DNA of 64,000 nucleotides from Streptomyces nodosus (GTDB taxonomy: Bacteria; Actinomycetota; Actinomycetes; Streptomycetales; Streptomycetaceae). Under the pieces are notes generated by a model, which was not told the origin of the DNA, made no database searches, and saw only the letters and a list, made by a program, of their open reading frames with translations. Below are positions 8,959-17,312 of the stretch, in pieces (positions within the stretch are counted from its first letter, which is position 1; each line of letters opens with the position of its first letter). The translations under genes and the position numbers were made by a program. Location of the stretch: the NCBI RefSeq assembly GCF_008704995.1, contig NZ_CP023747.1, positions 6,978,001-7,042,000 of the forward strand, read 5' to 3'.

Positions 8959-10173
8959 CTATGCCTGCCCCGCCACCGACACCGTCGCCGGATCGTCGAG
9001 CACCGCCCGCACCACCGAGTGCGCGGCACCCAGCAGCGGTCCCTCGGAGCCCAGTCGGGAGACCGCCACCGCGCAGGGCGGCCCCGCCGTCCGCCGTGCC
9101 AGCTCCCGTTCCAGAGACGGCAGCAGCCAGGGCGCCAGGGCCACCAGAGCCCCGCCCAGGACGACCGTCTCCGGGTCCAGCAGATTGACCGCACCGGTCA
9201 AGGCGATACCGAGCGCGGTCCCGGCGCCCCGCAGGGCACGGCGTACGTCCCTGTCGCCCTGCGCGGCACGCTCGGCCAGCAGTTCGACATGGTCCTCGCC
9301 CGGTGTCAGCCCCGCCGCCCGCAGCACCGCCTCCTCACCGGCGTACTGCTCCAGACAGCCACGCCCGCCGCACGCGCACCTCGGACCCTCCGGGCGCACC
9401 GGCACATGTCCCAGCTCTCCCGCGAACCCACGCGTGCCGCGCAGCAGCCGTCCGTCCACGACCACCGCGCCGCCGATGCCGATCTCCGCCGAGACATGCA
9501 GGAAATCCCGGGGGGTGTTCTCGCCGAGCCAGAGTTCCGCGAGCGAGCCGAAGTTGGCCTCGTTGTCCACGGTCAGCGGCAGACCGGTGGGCAGCAGCGG
9601 CCCCAGGTCGAGGTCGTGCCAGTCGAGGTTGGGGGCCCGGACCACGGTTCGGGCGTCACGCGCGACCAGACCGGGCACCGCGACCGCGAGCCCCGTCGGC
9701 CGCAGCCCCTCCCGTTCCGCCCGCGCCACGACCTGCTCCACCAGAGCGGTCAGTTCGGCGAGCACCGGCTGCGGCGGGCGGCCCCGGTTGGTGCCCTGCC
9801 GCACCGCCCGCGCCCGCACGGCACCGCGCAGATCGACCGCGTACACCGCGAGGTGATCGACGCCGATCTCGGCGCCGATCCCGGCGGGACCGCGCCCGCT
9901 GACGGCCAGCGCCGACCCGGGGCGCCCGACCCGGCCGGGACGCTCCGGACCCAGTTCCTCCAGCAGCCCCGCACGGATCAGCTCGTCGACCAGGGTGGAG
10001 ACCGCCGCCCGGGTCAGCCCGATACGGGCGGCGACCGCGGCGCGCGACAGTGGCCCCTCGGCGCTCACGGTGTGCATGACCCGCGCCAGATTGCGCCGGC
10101 GCATGCCCTGCTGGGTGTTGGGCAGCCCAGGGCCGGGCCCGGACGGATGAGCCTCGTGCAGCGGTGCGGTCAT
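8959..10173 (-). CDS. xylR: ROK-family xylose repressor
   Basis: This 404-residue protein has an N-terminal winged helix (about 24-80, with GPLSRAAVAARIGLTRAAVS) and a ROK sugar-binding domain. The ROK zinc motif is present as CACGGRGCLEQYA around residues 255-268. ROK repressors of this architecture bind pentose or hexose and release operators. The gene starts 17 nt after the xylB stop, so the two are probably co-transcribed, and it is inferred to bind the inverted repeat between xylB and xylA. The xyl assignment rests on context; the fold call is secure. Confidence 0.9.
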   Translation of the reverse strand: MTAPLHEAHPSGPGPGLPNTQQGMRRRNLARVMHTVSAEGPLSRAAVAARIGLTRAAVSTLVDELIRAGLLEELGPERPGRVGRPGSALAVSGRGPAGIGAEIGVDHLAVYAVDLRGAVRARAVRQGTNRGRPPQPVLAELTALVEQVVARAEREGLRPTGLAVAVPGLVARDARTVVRAPNLDWHDLDLGPLLPTGLPLTVDNEANFGSLAELWLGENTPRDFLHVSAEIGIGGAVVVDGRLLRGTRGFAGELGHVPVRPEGPRCACGGRGCLEQYAGEEAVLRAAGLTPGEDHVELLAERAAQGDRDVRRALRGAGTALGIALTGAVNLLDPETVVLGGALVALAPWLLPSLERELARRTAGPPCAVAVSRLGSEGPLLGAAHSVVRAVLDDPATVSVAGQA

Positions 10174-10190
10174 GCCTCCCCCGGATCTCG

Positions 10191-11633
10191 TCAGCGCCGT
10201 TCCGGTTCCCGCTCCAGGAGCGGCGCCGCGTCGGAGAGTACCCCGGCGATCCTGGTCAGCGTCGCCTCGTCCCGCTCCACGGCATCGAGGACCGGCCCCC
10301 GGGCGGTGTCCCAGCGCCGGGCCACGGCGGCCGGGTCCTCGCCCGTCAGCAGTCCGGCGGCCTGTGCGGCTGCGCCGAGGGCGACCAGTTCCTTGGCCTC
10401 GGGCACCTGGACGGGGCGCCCGGAGAGCCGCCGCACGGTGTCCTGCCAGGCCCTGCCCCGTGCGCCGCCGCCGATCAGCAGCAGTGGCGCCGAGCGGTCC
10501 GCGTCCGCGTCGAGGACCAGGTCGAGCGCGCCGAGCAGGGAGTGCACCGCTCCGTCGTACGCCGCCTGCAGCAGTTGTCCGGCCGTGGTGTCCTGCCGCA
10601 GGCCGTGCAGCAGTCCCGAGGCGTGCGGCAGGGCCGGGGTGCGCTCGCCGTCCAGGTAGGGGAGCAGCGTCACCCCCGTGGTGGGCTCGACGGCCTCACG
10701 GTCCAGGCCCAGCAGGGTGGCGATCCGGTCGACGGCCTGGGTGCAGTTCAGGGTGCAGGCCAGGGGCAGCCAGTCGCCGTGCGCGTCCGCGAAGCCCGCC
10801 ACCGTGCCGGTCGGGTCGGCGGGGCGCCGCTTCGAGACCGCGTACACCGTGCCGGAGGTGCCCAGGCTCAGGGCCGGAACGCCGGCGCGCAGTCCGAGGC
10901 CCATCGCGGCGGCCGCGTTGTCACCCGTGCCGGGCGCGACCAGGGTGCCCTTGGAGAACGGCAGATCATGGGTGTGCACCGTGCCGGCCACCTCGCCGGG
11001 GCGCACCACTCGCGGCAGCAGCGCCGGGTCGAGGCCCACGTGCGCGAGGGTTTCCTCGTCGTACGACTCCGTCGTGGACGCCCACCATCCGGTGCCGGAG
11101 GCGTCGCCACGGTCGGTCGTGCCCTCCCCGGTGAGGCGTTCCGTCAGATAGTCGTGGGGCAGGCGGACGGCCGCGGTGGCGTGCACGGCCTCCGGCTCGT
11201 TCTCGGCCAGCCAGGCCCACTTGGTGACCGTGAAGGACGGGCCGGGGACGCTTCCCGTACGGTCCGCCCAGGCCTTGGGACCGCCGAGCTCCTCCACCAG
11301 CCGGCGGGCCTGCGGCGCCGAGCGCACATCGTTCCACAGCAGCGCCGGGCGCACCGGGTCGCCGTTCGCGTCCAGGGTGACCAGGCCGTGCTGCTGGCCG
11401 CCGATCGACACCGCGGCGGCCTCGTGGGCCGCCTCACCACACTGGCGCAGGGCCTCGCACAGGGCGTCCCACCACTGGCGGGGGTCGCTCTCGCGGCCCT
11501 CGCCCGAGGACACGGTGTGCGGCGCCTGGCCGCTCGCCACCACCTGTCCGGTCGCCACGTCGACGACCAGGGCCTTGGTGGACTGGGTGGACGAGTCCAC
11601 CCCGACGACGAGCGGACCCTCGGCTGCTGACAT
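10191..11633 (-). CDS. xylB: Xylulokinase
   Basis: This 480-residue FGGY-family kinase phosphorylates D-xylulose to xylulose 5-phosphate. The phosphate-binding start VVGVDSSTQSTKALVVD is at about 8-24, the substrate region includes SIGGQQHGLVTLD, and the C-terminal ATP site includes LLLIGGGARGRAWQD. The start at 11633 has an AGGGAG motif a few nt upstream; 25 extra residues from the longer frame lack homology. It is divergent from xylA across a 195-bp regulatory gap and precedes xylR in the same operon. Confidence 0.95.
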   Translation of the reverse strand: MSAAEGPLVVGVDSSTQSTKALVVDVATGQVVASGQAPHTVSSGEGRESDPRQWWDALCEALRQCGEAAHEAAAVSIGGQQHGLVTLDANGDPVRPALLWNDVRSAPQARRLVEELGGPKAWADRTGSVPGPSFTVTKWAWLAENEPEAVHATAAVRLPHDYLTERLTGEGTTDRGDASGTGWWASTTESYDEETLAHVGLDPALLPRVVRPGEVAGTVHTHDLPFSKGTLVAPGTGDNAAAAMGLGLRAGVPALSLGTSGTVYAVSKRRPADPTGTVAGFADAHGDWLPLACTLNCTQAVDRIATLLGLDREAVEPTTGVTLLPYLDGERTPALPHASGLLHGLRQDTTAGQLLQAAYDGAVHSLLGALDLVLDADADRSAPLLLIGGGARGRAWQDTVRRLSGRPVQVPEAKELVALGAAAQAAGLLTGEDPAAVARRWDTARGPVLDAVERDEATLTRIAGVLSDAAPLLEREPERR

Positions 11634-11773
11634 CGGGCTCTCCCTCTTCCGCGGCTCGCGGATCCGGCCTGTGGGGCGTGCCGCGGACCGGGCAGGACCG
11701 GCGTGCACGCGTCGTCACCGTACGAAGTCTCCGTGCGGGGACACATCGTCTCTTCCCAGAGATGCCTTCGCAT

Positions 11774-11804
11774 ACTAATTTGTTAAGCGCCATGACGAAA
11801 TAGT
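11774..11804. promoter_or_regulatory. Probable XylR (ROK) operator
   Basis: An imperfect inverted repeat ACTAATTTGT (11774-11783) / ACGAAATAGT (11795-11804), 8 of 10 positions symmetric, with an 11-nt spacer. It is strikingly AT-rich in a GC-rich genome. The TTTGTT-type half-site resembles known xylose repressor operators. It lies 25 nt before the xylA start and can serve both divergent genes. Confidence 0.7.
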
Positions 11805-11828
11805 CTTCAGCGAGCAAGGAGCCGTGGC

Positions 11829-12995
11829 ATGAGCTACCAGCCCACCCCCGAGGACAGGTTCACCTTCGGCCTGTGGACCGTCGGCTGGCAGGGACGGGAC
11901 CCGTTCGGCGACGCCACCCGGCGAGCCCTGGACCCGGTGGAGACCGTGCAGCGCCTCGCCGAGCTCGGGGCCCACGGGGTGACCTTCCACGACGACGACC
12001 TGATTCCCTTCGGATCGTCGGACAGCGAGCGCGAGGGGCACATCAAGCGCTTCCGGCAGGCCCTCGACGCGACCGGCATGACCGTGCCGATGGCCACCAC
12101 CAACCTGTTCACGCACCCCGTCTTCAAGGACGGCGGGTTCACCGCGAACGACCGGGACGTGCGCCGCTACGCCCTGCGCAAGACCATCCGCAACATCGAC
12201 CTGGCCGCGGAACTGGGCGCGAAGACGTATGTCGCCTGGGGCGGCCGTGAGGGCGCCGAGTCCGGTGGTGCCAAGGACGTGCGAGTCGCCCTCGACCGTA
12301 TGAAGGAGGCCTTCGACCTGCTCGGTGAGTACGTCACCTCCCAGGGCTACGACCTGCGCTTCGCGATCGAGCCCAAGCCGAACGAGCCGCGCGGCGACAT
12401 CCTGCTGCCCACCGTCGGCCACGCCCTGGCGTTCATCGAGAAGCTGGAGCGCCCGGAGCTGTACGGCGTCAACCCGGAGGTGGGCCACGAGCAGATGGCC
12501 GGCCTCAACTTCCCGCACGGCATCGCGCAGGCCCTGTGGGCGGACAAGCTCTTCCACATCGACCTCAACGGCCAGTCCGGCATCAAGTACGACCAGGACC
12601 TGCGCTTCGGGGCGGGCGATCTGCGGGCCGCCTTCTGGCTCGTGGACCTCCTGGAGAGCGCCGGTTACAGCGGTCCGCGCCACTTCGACTTCAAGCCGCC
12701 GCGGACCGAGGACCTCGACGGCGTGTGGGCCTCGGCCGCGGGCTGCATGCGCAACTACCTGATCCTGAAGGAGCGTGCCGCGGCCTTCCGCGCGGACCCG
12801 GAGGTCCAGGAGGCCCTCCGCGCCTCCCGTCTGGACGAGCTGGCCCAGCCGACCGCCGCGGACGGGCTGGAGGCGCTGCTCGCGGACCGCAGCGCGTTCG
12901 AGGAGTTCGACGTGGACGCGGCCGCTGCCCGCGGCATGGCGTTCGAGCGCCTGGACCAGCTCGCCATGGACCATCTGCTGGGCGCACGCGGCTGA
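11829..12995 (+). CDS. xylA: Xylose isomerase (class I)
   Basis: The 388-residue protein matches the length of Streptomyces xylose isomerases, which interconvert D-xylose and D-xylulose (and glucose/fructose) as metal-dependent tetramers. The catalytic pair His54 and Asp57 is in VTFHDDDLIPFG. The metal-binding region includes FAIEPKPNEPRGD (Glu and Lys ligands), NPEVGHEQMAG and HIDLNGQSG, and DFKPPRTED is also present. GCAAGGAG lies 6 nt upstream of ATG 11829. It is divergent from xylB and closed by an elaborate hairpin. Confidence 0.98.
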   Translation: MSYQPTPEDRFTFGLWTVGWQGRDPFGDATRRALDPVETVQRLAELGAHGVTFHDDDLIPFGSSDSEREGHIKRFRQALDATGMTVPMATTNLFTHPVFKDGGFTANDRDVRRYALRKTIRNIDLAAELGAKTYVAWGGREGAESGGAKDVRVALDRMKEAFDLLGEYVTSQGYDLRFAIEPKPNEPRGDILLPTVGHALAFIEKLERPELYGVNPEVGHEQMAGLNFPHGIAQALWADKLFHIDLNGQSGIKYDQDLRFGAGDLRAAFWLVDLLESAGYSGPRHFDFKPPRTEDLDGVWASAAGCMRNYLILKERAAAFRADPEVQEALRASRLDELAQPTAADGLEALLADRSAFEEFDVDAAAARGMAFERLDQLAMDHLLGARG

Positions 12996-13018
12996 TCGCT
13001 GCGGTCCTTCACCGAACG

Positions 13019-13092
13019 GCGGCCCCCGCACGGACGTTACGGACTCATGTGCTCTCCGCCATGAGTCCGTGCACCTCCCGCGCGGGGGCCGC
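13019..13092 (+). terminator. Nested hairpin terminator after xylA
   Basis: A perfect 11-bp outer stem (GCGGCCCCCGC at 13019-13029 with 13082-13092) encloses a perfect 11-bp inner stem (ACGGACTCATG at 13039-13049 with 13060-13070) around a 10-nt loop. The two stems can stack into one long structure. It starts 24 nt after the xylA stop. Confidence 0.8.
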
Positions 13093-13260
13093 GCCATGAC
13101 CGGCCTGCCCAGTGTCTCTTCTCAGGGACGACTGGGGGACACGGCTCAGGGTTCTCTCAGGGGTCAGGACCGGAACCGCGCGCCGCACGCACCCGTTCTC
13201 AGGACAGAGAGCGGTGCCGCCGAGGCCCGCGAGCGGCCGTGGCCGCGAAGGAGGCGACAT

Positions 13261-13443
13261 ATGTCGAAGAACGCGAAGATCGCCGCCGGGGGAGTGCTGG
13301 TCGGACTCATCCTGTGGATCTGGCTGCCCTGGTGGGCCGTGGTTCTGATCGTGCTGGGGGTCCCGGCGGCGGCATACCTCACCCTGGACCCCTCCCAGCG
13401 GCGCCGGCTGCGCCGGGTCGCACGCAAGGAGCTCGACCGCTGA
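13261..13443 (+). CDS. Small membrane protein
   Basis: A 60-residue protein starting MSKNAKIAAGGVLVGLILWI, with one or two closely spaced membrane segments (about 8-42) and a basic, soluble tail ending RRVARKELDR. AAGGAGG sits 7 nt upstream of ATG 13261, the best ribosome binding site in this area. No named family is recognised; similar short membrane proteins are common in Streptomyces. It stands between the xylA terminator and its own terminator, so it is a separate unit. Confidence 0.7.
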   Translation: MSKNAKIAAGGVLVGLILWIWLPWWAVVLIVLGVPAAAYLTLDPSQRRRLRRVARKELDR

Positions 13444-13553
13444 GGGCCTGACGCCCGGCCGCGCCACCCGTCGGCGCGCAGGAGCCGACCGCATCGCCGC
13501 CCGTAGGCCCGCAGACGGTACGGTCCGCGGGCGGCGCCCCTCGCGTTCCCGCT

Positions 13554-13587
13554 GTCCGTCCGGCGGGAAGGGACGCCCCGGACGGAC
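13554..13587. terminator. Bidirectional terminator
   Basis: A perfect 10-bp stem GTCCGTCCGG (13554-13563) / CCGGACGGAC (13578-13587) with a 14-nt loop lies between the convergent genes at 13261 and 13633. Confidence 0.65.
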
Positions 13588-13632
13588 GAGCGGGACAGAC
13601 AGGCGGGGCGGTACGGCCGAGGGCGCGCCCGA

Positions 13633-13929
13633 TCAGGAGGCGGGCAGGCCCAGGAGCGCGCGTGCGACGGCCTGAGGCGACTCGCCGCGCTCCCGCGCCA
13701 GGGTGACCACGGCCCGCCGGGCCAGCTCGCTCATGCCGAACGACAGGGCCTCGGGGGACACCCATCCCGCCGCCTCGTCCATCCGGTCCTGGTCGTCCTC
13801 GGCGGATGCCGACGTATAGGCGGCGGCCGCCTCGAACAGGTTGTGCGAGCGTTTCTCCCCGCCCGCGGCGGCCTCCGGACGGAGGTTTTTGACGAAGGTG
13901 CCGAACGTTTTACGTATCGAATCGAACAT
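13633..13929 (-). CDS. Hypothetical 98-residue protein
   Basis: The protein starts MFDSIRKTFGTFVKNLRPEA and is soluble, with an acidic centre (ASAEDDQDRMDEAAG) and a helical C-terminus rich in Ala, Arg and Leu. No family is recognised. It is convergent with the small membrane protein gene and divergent from the oxygenase gene at 14023, with 93 nt between starts. Base composition is normal for the genome. Confidence 0.55.
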   Translation of the reverse strand: MFDSIRKTFGTFVKNLRPEAAAGGEKRSHNLFEAAAAYTSASAEDDQDRMDEAAGWVSPEALSFGMSELARRAVVTLARERGESPQAVARALLGLPAS

Positions 13930-14022
13930 GACGGGCCATTTCCCACGGGGAGAGTGCCGCAACCCTGCGTCGACCGTCTCTCGACGTAGGGTCGAGGTTT
14001 CGGCGGAGAAGGGGGACGGCAC

Positions 14023-14937
14023 ATGAGGCGGTTCGAACGGCTGGAACAGATCCGGCGCCTGGACCCCGCCAGGGACGCGCTGGAGATCTACCGGCTCAGC
14101 AGCGCGTACGAGTTCCCCTGGGACTACACACGCGCCCTGGAACTGGCCCTCTACCGCACCTACGCCGTCCCGAGCATCGGCCGGCTGCTCGCGGGGACCG
14201 CGGAACTCACGGACCGTACGCAGAGACGCTATGACGACACCACGCTGCTCCTCGACACCGTGGTGGAGCACGGCTTCGACAGCGACGAGGGCCGCACCGC
14301 GATCCGTCGCATCAACCAGATGCACCGCAGCTACGACATCGGCGACGACGACATGCGGTATGTGCTGTGCACCTTTGTGGTGATGCCGAAACGGTGGATC
14401 GACGCCTACGGCTGGCGTCGGCTGTCCCGCCATGAGACCGTCGCCTCCGCCGTGTACTACCGCACCCTCGGGCGGCACATGGGCATCAAGGACGTCCCGG
14501 AGACGTACGAGGAGTTCGAGGACTGCCTCGACACCTATGAGGAGTCCCATTTCGCCTGGGACCCGGGTGCCTGCCGGGTGTCGGACGCCACCCTGGGACT
14601 GATGGCCTCCTGGTATCCGCGACCGCTGGCCCCGCTGCTGCGCCTGACGACGCTCTCCCTCCTTGACGACCCGCTCCTCAAGGCCTTCCGTTACGAGCCC
14701 CCGAGCGACACCGCACGCACGCTGGTGCGCCGGGCGGTCCGCGCCCGCGGCCGTCTGGTCCGCCTCATGCCGCCGCGCCGCGCTCCCCACTTCGCGCGGC
14801 AGAACTGGGAGATCAAGAGCTATCCGAACGGCTACCGCATCGCCGACCTGGGCACCCGCCCCGTTCCCGGTGTGAGGGGCTGTCCCGTCCGGCCGTCGGG
14901 GACCTCCACTGCCAGGGCGAGCTCGGAGGAAAGCTGA
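14023..14937 (+). CDS. MpaB-family (DUF2236) oxygenase-like protein
   Basis: The 304-residue protein matches the MpaB/DUF2236 group, heme-binding proteins related to the latex-clearing rubber oxygenase Lcp. Family-like features are the DYTRALELALYRTYAVPSIG segment (about 35-54), the RRINQMHRSYDIGDDDMRYV block (about 102-121) with conserved His and Arg, and WIDAYGWR. The substrate is unknown. The last 20 residues (after VPGVRGC) look unrelated to the family. An alpha/beta hydrolase remnant in another frame overlaps this tail, so the 3' end may be a fusion created by a deletion. Confidence 0.8.
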   Translation: MRRFERLEQIRRLDPARDALEIYRLSSAYEFPWDYTRALELALYRTYAVPSIGRLLAGTAELTDRTQRRYDDTTLLLDTVVEHGFDSDEGRTAIRRINQMHRSYDIGDDDMRYVLCTFVVMPKRWIDAYGWRRLSRHETVASAVYYRTLGRHMGIKDVPETYEEFEDCLDTYEESHFAWDPGACRVSDATLGLMASWYPRPLAPLLRLTTLSLLDDPLLKAFRYEPPSDTARTLVRRAVRARGRLVRLMPPRRAPHFARQNWEIKSYPNGYRIADLGTRPVPGVRGCPVRPSGTSTARASSEES

Positions 14938-15056
14938 GCGGCAGCGAGAGTCTGGAGGCCGCGGGCGCGTGCGTGGTGACCGTGCCCGGTGCGGGGCACA
15001 ACATCATGTTCGACGCCCCCGACACACTGGTGGCCGAGGTGGGGCGCGGCGACTGA
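14878..15056 (+). pseudogene. C-terminal remnant of an alpha/beta hydrolase
   Basis: A frame ending at TGA 15054-15056 encodes ACVVTVPGAGHNIMFDAPDT then LVAEVGRGD. The GAGHNIMFDAP block, with the catalytic His, is the usual end of alpha/beta hydrolases. No nucleophile region or start precedes it, and its beginning overlaps the oxygenase gene in another frame. It is a leftover of a deleted hydrolase gene. Confidence 0.65.
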
Positions 15057-15059
15057 GGC

Positions 15060-15659
15060 TCAGCCCTCACGGACCGCCAGAACGAGGAAGCGGCCGTCCT
15101 CGTCGACGTACGACGTCATCCGCCAGCCGGACGTGGCCAGCAGCGGGCCGATCCGGGGCTCGGCCCGCAGGTCGTCCGGGGTGATCTGCCGGCCCTGGCG
15201 GGCCGCGAGCGCTGCCCGGCCGATCGGATGGAACAGCGCGAGCAGACCGCCGGGCCGCACCACGCGTGCCAACTCCCGCAGGTTGTCCGCCGGGTGCGGG
15301 AGATGGGAGATCAGCCCCGCCGCGAACACCGCGTCGAGGGACTCCGTGCGCAGGGGGAGCGCGGTCACATCGGCGAGCAGCAGCCGGCCGTCGCGGTCCC
15401 GCCCGGCCCGCCGCGCAGCCTCCAGCATCGCCGGGGTCAGATCGGTCCCCAGGACCACTCCGGAGGCGCCCACGGCCTTGCGTAGCGGAATGAGCGCCCG
15501 GCCCGTGCCGCAGCCCGCGTCCAGCACACGGTCGCCCTCGCGCAGCCCGAGATCACGGACCGCGGCGGCGTAGGCCGGGCCGTCGTGGGGGAACTTCGTG
15601 TCCCAGCCGGCCGCGCGCGCACCGAAGAACTCCCGGACATGGGTGGGGTCGTCACTCAT
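15060..15659 (-). CDS. Class I SAM-dependent methyltransferase
   Basis: The 199-residue protein has the methyltransferase type 11 layout. Motif I is RVLDAGCGTGRAL (about 44-56), the acidic motif II lies at VVLGTDLTPAM, and motif IV is near LDAVFAAGLISHLPHPADNL. Motif I shows it binds S-adenosylmethionine; the acceptor is unknown. The start at 15659 begins MSDDPTHVREFFGARAAGWD, which is homologous in style; a longer frame upstream is not. It stands alone. Confidence 0.88.
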   Translation of the reverse strand: MSDDPTHVREFFGARAAGWDTKFPHDGPAYAAAVRDLGLREGDRVLDAGCGTGRALIPLRKAVGASGVVLGTDLTPAMLEAARRAGRDRDGRLLLADVTALPLRTESLDAVFAAGLISHLPHPADNLRELARVVRPGGLLALFHPIGRAALAARQGRQITPDDLRAEPRIGPLLATSGWRMTSYVDEDGRFLVLAVREG

Positions 15660-15825
15660 GTGCCGCATGATTCCGCACTTCCGTGAACGCCGCGCGGCAG
15701 GGGCGCGGCAGCGGGGCCGACGACGCCCTCGATCGCACAGGCGGCATGCCGACGCACTGAGCCGTTCCGTCGGGTGTGCGGGGTGGTACGCACGGTCCCG
15801 CACACCCGACTCGACCGGCCGTGCG

Positions 15826-16254
15826 CTACCCGGCGACCTCCGAGTACGCCAGCACCTTGTCGATCCGCAGCCGGACCAGAAGTTCCCCCGGGACCCCGTT
15901 GCGCGCGCCGAACTCCTCCGCCCGCTCCTCGCCCATATAGCGACCGCCGATCCGGGTCGCCCAGTGCCGTAGCTCGCTGAGGTCCTCCGACAACTCCGCC
16001 CGCCCCCGCATTACCACGAAGCCGTAGGGCGGACGGTCGTCGTCCACGCACAGGGCGGCCCGGCCGTCCCGGGCCAGGTTTCTTCCCTTCACCGTCTCCT
16101 TCCCGGTGTTGAAGACCACCTCGTCACCGTCCAGCAGGAACCAGATCGGCGCCACATGGGGACTGCCGTCGGCGCTGACCGTGGAGAGTTTTCCGGTGCG
16201 GGTGCCGTGCAGGACGAAGGAACGCCACTCGTCGTCAGCCATCTTCTGTGCCAT
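15826..16254 (-). CDS. PPOX-class (F420-type) pyridoxamine 5'-phosphate oxidase-like protein
   Basis: This 142-residue split-barrel flavin/F420-binding protein starts MAQKMADDEWRSFVLHGTRT and contains the family signature GSPHVAPIWFLLDGDEVVF (about 30-48) and KGRNLARDGRAALCVDDDR. Members use F420 or flavin to reduce various substrates; the specific role is unknown. It is divergent from the roadblock gene at 16347, leaving about 90 bp for promoters. Confidence 0.85.
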   Translation of the reverse strand: MAQKMADDEWRSFVLHGTRTGKLSTVSADGSPHVAPIWFLLDGDEVVFNTGKETVKGRNLARDGRAALCVDDDRPPYGFVVMRGRAELSEDLSELRHWATRIGGRYMGEERAEEFGARNGVPGELLVRLRIDKVLAYSEVAG

Positions 16255-16346
16255 GGCCCCATCGTGCTTGCTCGGACGACGGCAGTGGGGAAGGCTGGCT
16301 GATCGGATCCTCCGGCCAGGGGGAGCGAGGCTACGGGGAGAGAGCC

Positions 16347-16760
16347 ATGGCGCAGAACACGGAACTCGGCTGGCTACTGGACGATCTGGCCGAGCGCATC
16401 GACCACATACGGCACGCGCTGGTGCTGTCCAGCGACGGGTTGGTGACCGGCGCGAGCACGGGGCTGCGGCGCGAGGACGCCGAGCATCTCGCCGCGGTCT
16501 CGTCCGGGCTGCACAGCCTGGCCAAGGGCTCGGGCCGTCATTTCGGTGCGGGACGGGTGCGCCAGACCATGATCGAATTCGATGACGCGATCCTGTTCGT
16601 CACCGCGGCCGGCGCGGGAAGCTGTCTGTGCGTGCTCAGCGCCGCCGAGGCCGACATCGGCCAGATCGCCTACGAGATGACGCTGCTGGTGAATCGGGTC
16701 GGGGAGCACCTCGCCGTGGAATCACGGGAACGGGAAAGCACACCGCGGACGGACCTCTGA
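16347..16760 (+). CDS. Roadblock/LC7 domain protein (CvnB-like)
   Basis: This 137-residue protein consists of one roadblock/LC7 fold: GWLLDDLAERIDHIRHALVL at about 8-27, SSDGLVTGAS, and a C-terminal amphipathic helix (LVNRVGEHLAVE). CvnB-type proteins normally sit in four- or five-gene conservons with a CvnA histidine kinase-like protein, a CvnC DUF742 protein and a CvnD small GTPase. None of these is adjacent here, so it is a stand-alone copy. GGGGAGAG ends 3-4 nt before ATG 16347. Confidence 0.85.
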   Translation: MAQNTELGWLLDDLAERIDHIRHALVLSSDGLVTGASTGLRREDAEHLAAVSSGLHSLAKGSGRHFGAGRVRQTMIEFDDAILFVTAAGAGSCLCVLSAAEADIGQIAYEMTLLVNRVGEHLAVESRERESTPRTDL

Positions 16761-16824
16761 CCGGAGGGTCCTCCGCGACGGCCGCGCTGTGACCGGGGCC
16801 CCGTCGTCCCCTGAAGCACCGTCA

Positions 16825-16884
16825 CGTTTCTGCCTCTGACCTGCGCAAGAGCGCGATGTGGTGAGTTGTCCACAGGCAGAAACG
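16825..16884. repeat. Widely spaced perfect inverted repeat
   Basis: CGTTTCTGCCT at 16825-16835 is repeated in inverse orientation at 16874-16884, with 38 nt between the arms. It could be an operator with two half-sites or a stem. It lies in the 482-bp stretch between the roadblock gene and the thioesterase gene, upstream of the doubtful ORF at 16962. Confidence 0.5.
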
Positions 16885-16961
16885 GGAATCCGGCGACCGG
16901 GCTACGGTTCTTTCCAGGCGGGTTCACACGGTGCCCGTCAGCGACACGGGGGAGACACACC

Positions 16962-17312
16962 ATGTCCGGACGCACTGTCACGTCCACCGTCGACAAGAGC
17001 ACCTGCGGTGCCGCGGCCGCCCGGTCGCGGCGACCGCGGCCGGCCGGGAGCCGGGCCGTGCACAGGGTCCCTGACCTCTGGCGGCCCGGGACCCCGATCG
17101 GCAGGGAGGCCCAGTCCGGCCGCGAGCCCATGGGGCCACGGGGCAGATCCGGACGGCCCCGGCGCAGAAGCGTGGGTGCGGTGGCGCCGGACGCGCGGGC
17201 CCGGCACCGGTCAGGAGGGCCGGGCTTCGCAGAGGCGCGCCGTCATCCGTCGAGTCTGCGGAACAGGCCCTCCTGGACGACCGAGACCAGCAGCCGGCCC
17301 CGGAGATCGTAG
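16962..17312 (+). CDS. Doubtful basic ORF
   Basis: An ATG at 16962 is preceded by a good GGGGGAG site 8 nt upstream and opens a 116-codon frame starting MSGRTVTSTVDKSTCGAAAA. The rest is rich in Arg, Pro and Gly, with no recognisable fold, and its last 70 bp overlap the 3' end of the thioesterase gene on the other strand. It may be a short gene whose 3' part is lost, or a chance frame. The remainder of 16761-17242 holds only the inverted repeat. Confidence 0.25.
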   Translation: MSGRTVTSTVDKSTCGAAAARSRRPRPAGSRAVHRVPDLWRPGTPIGREAQSGREPMGPRGRSGRPRRRSVGAVAPDARARHRSGGPGFAEARRHPSSLRNRPSWTTETSSRPRRS

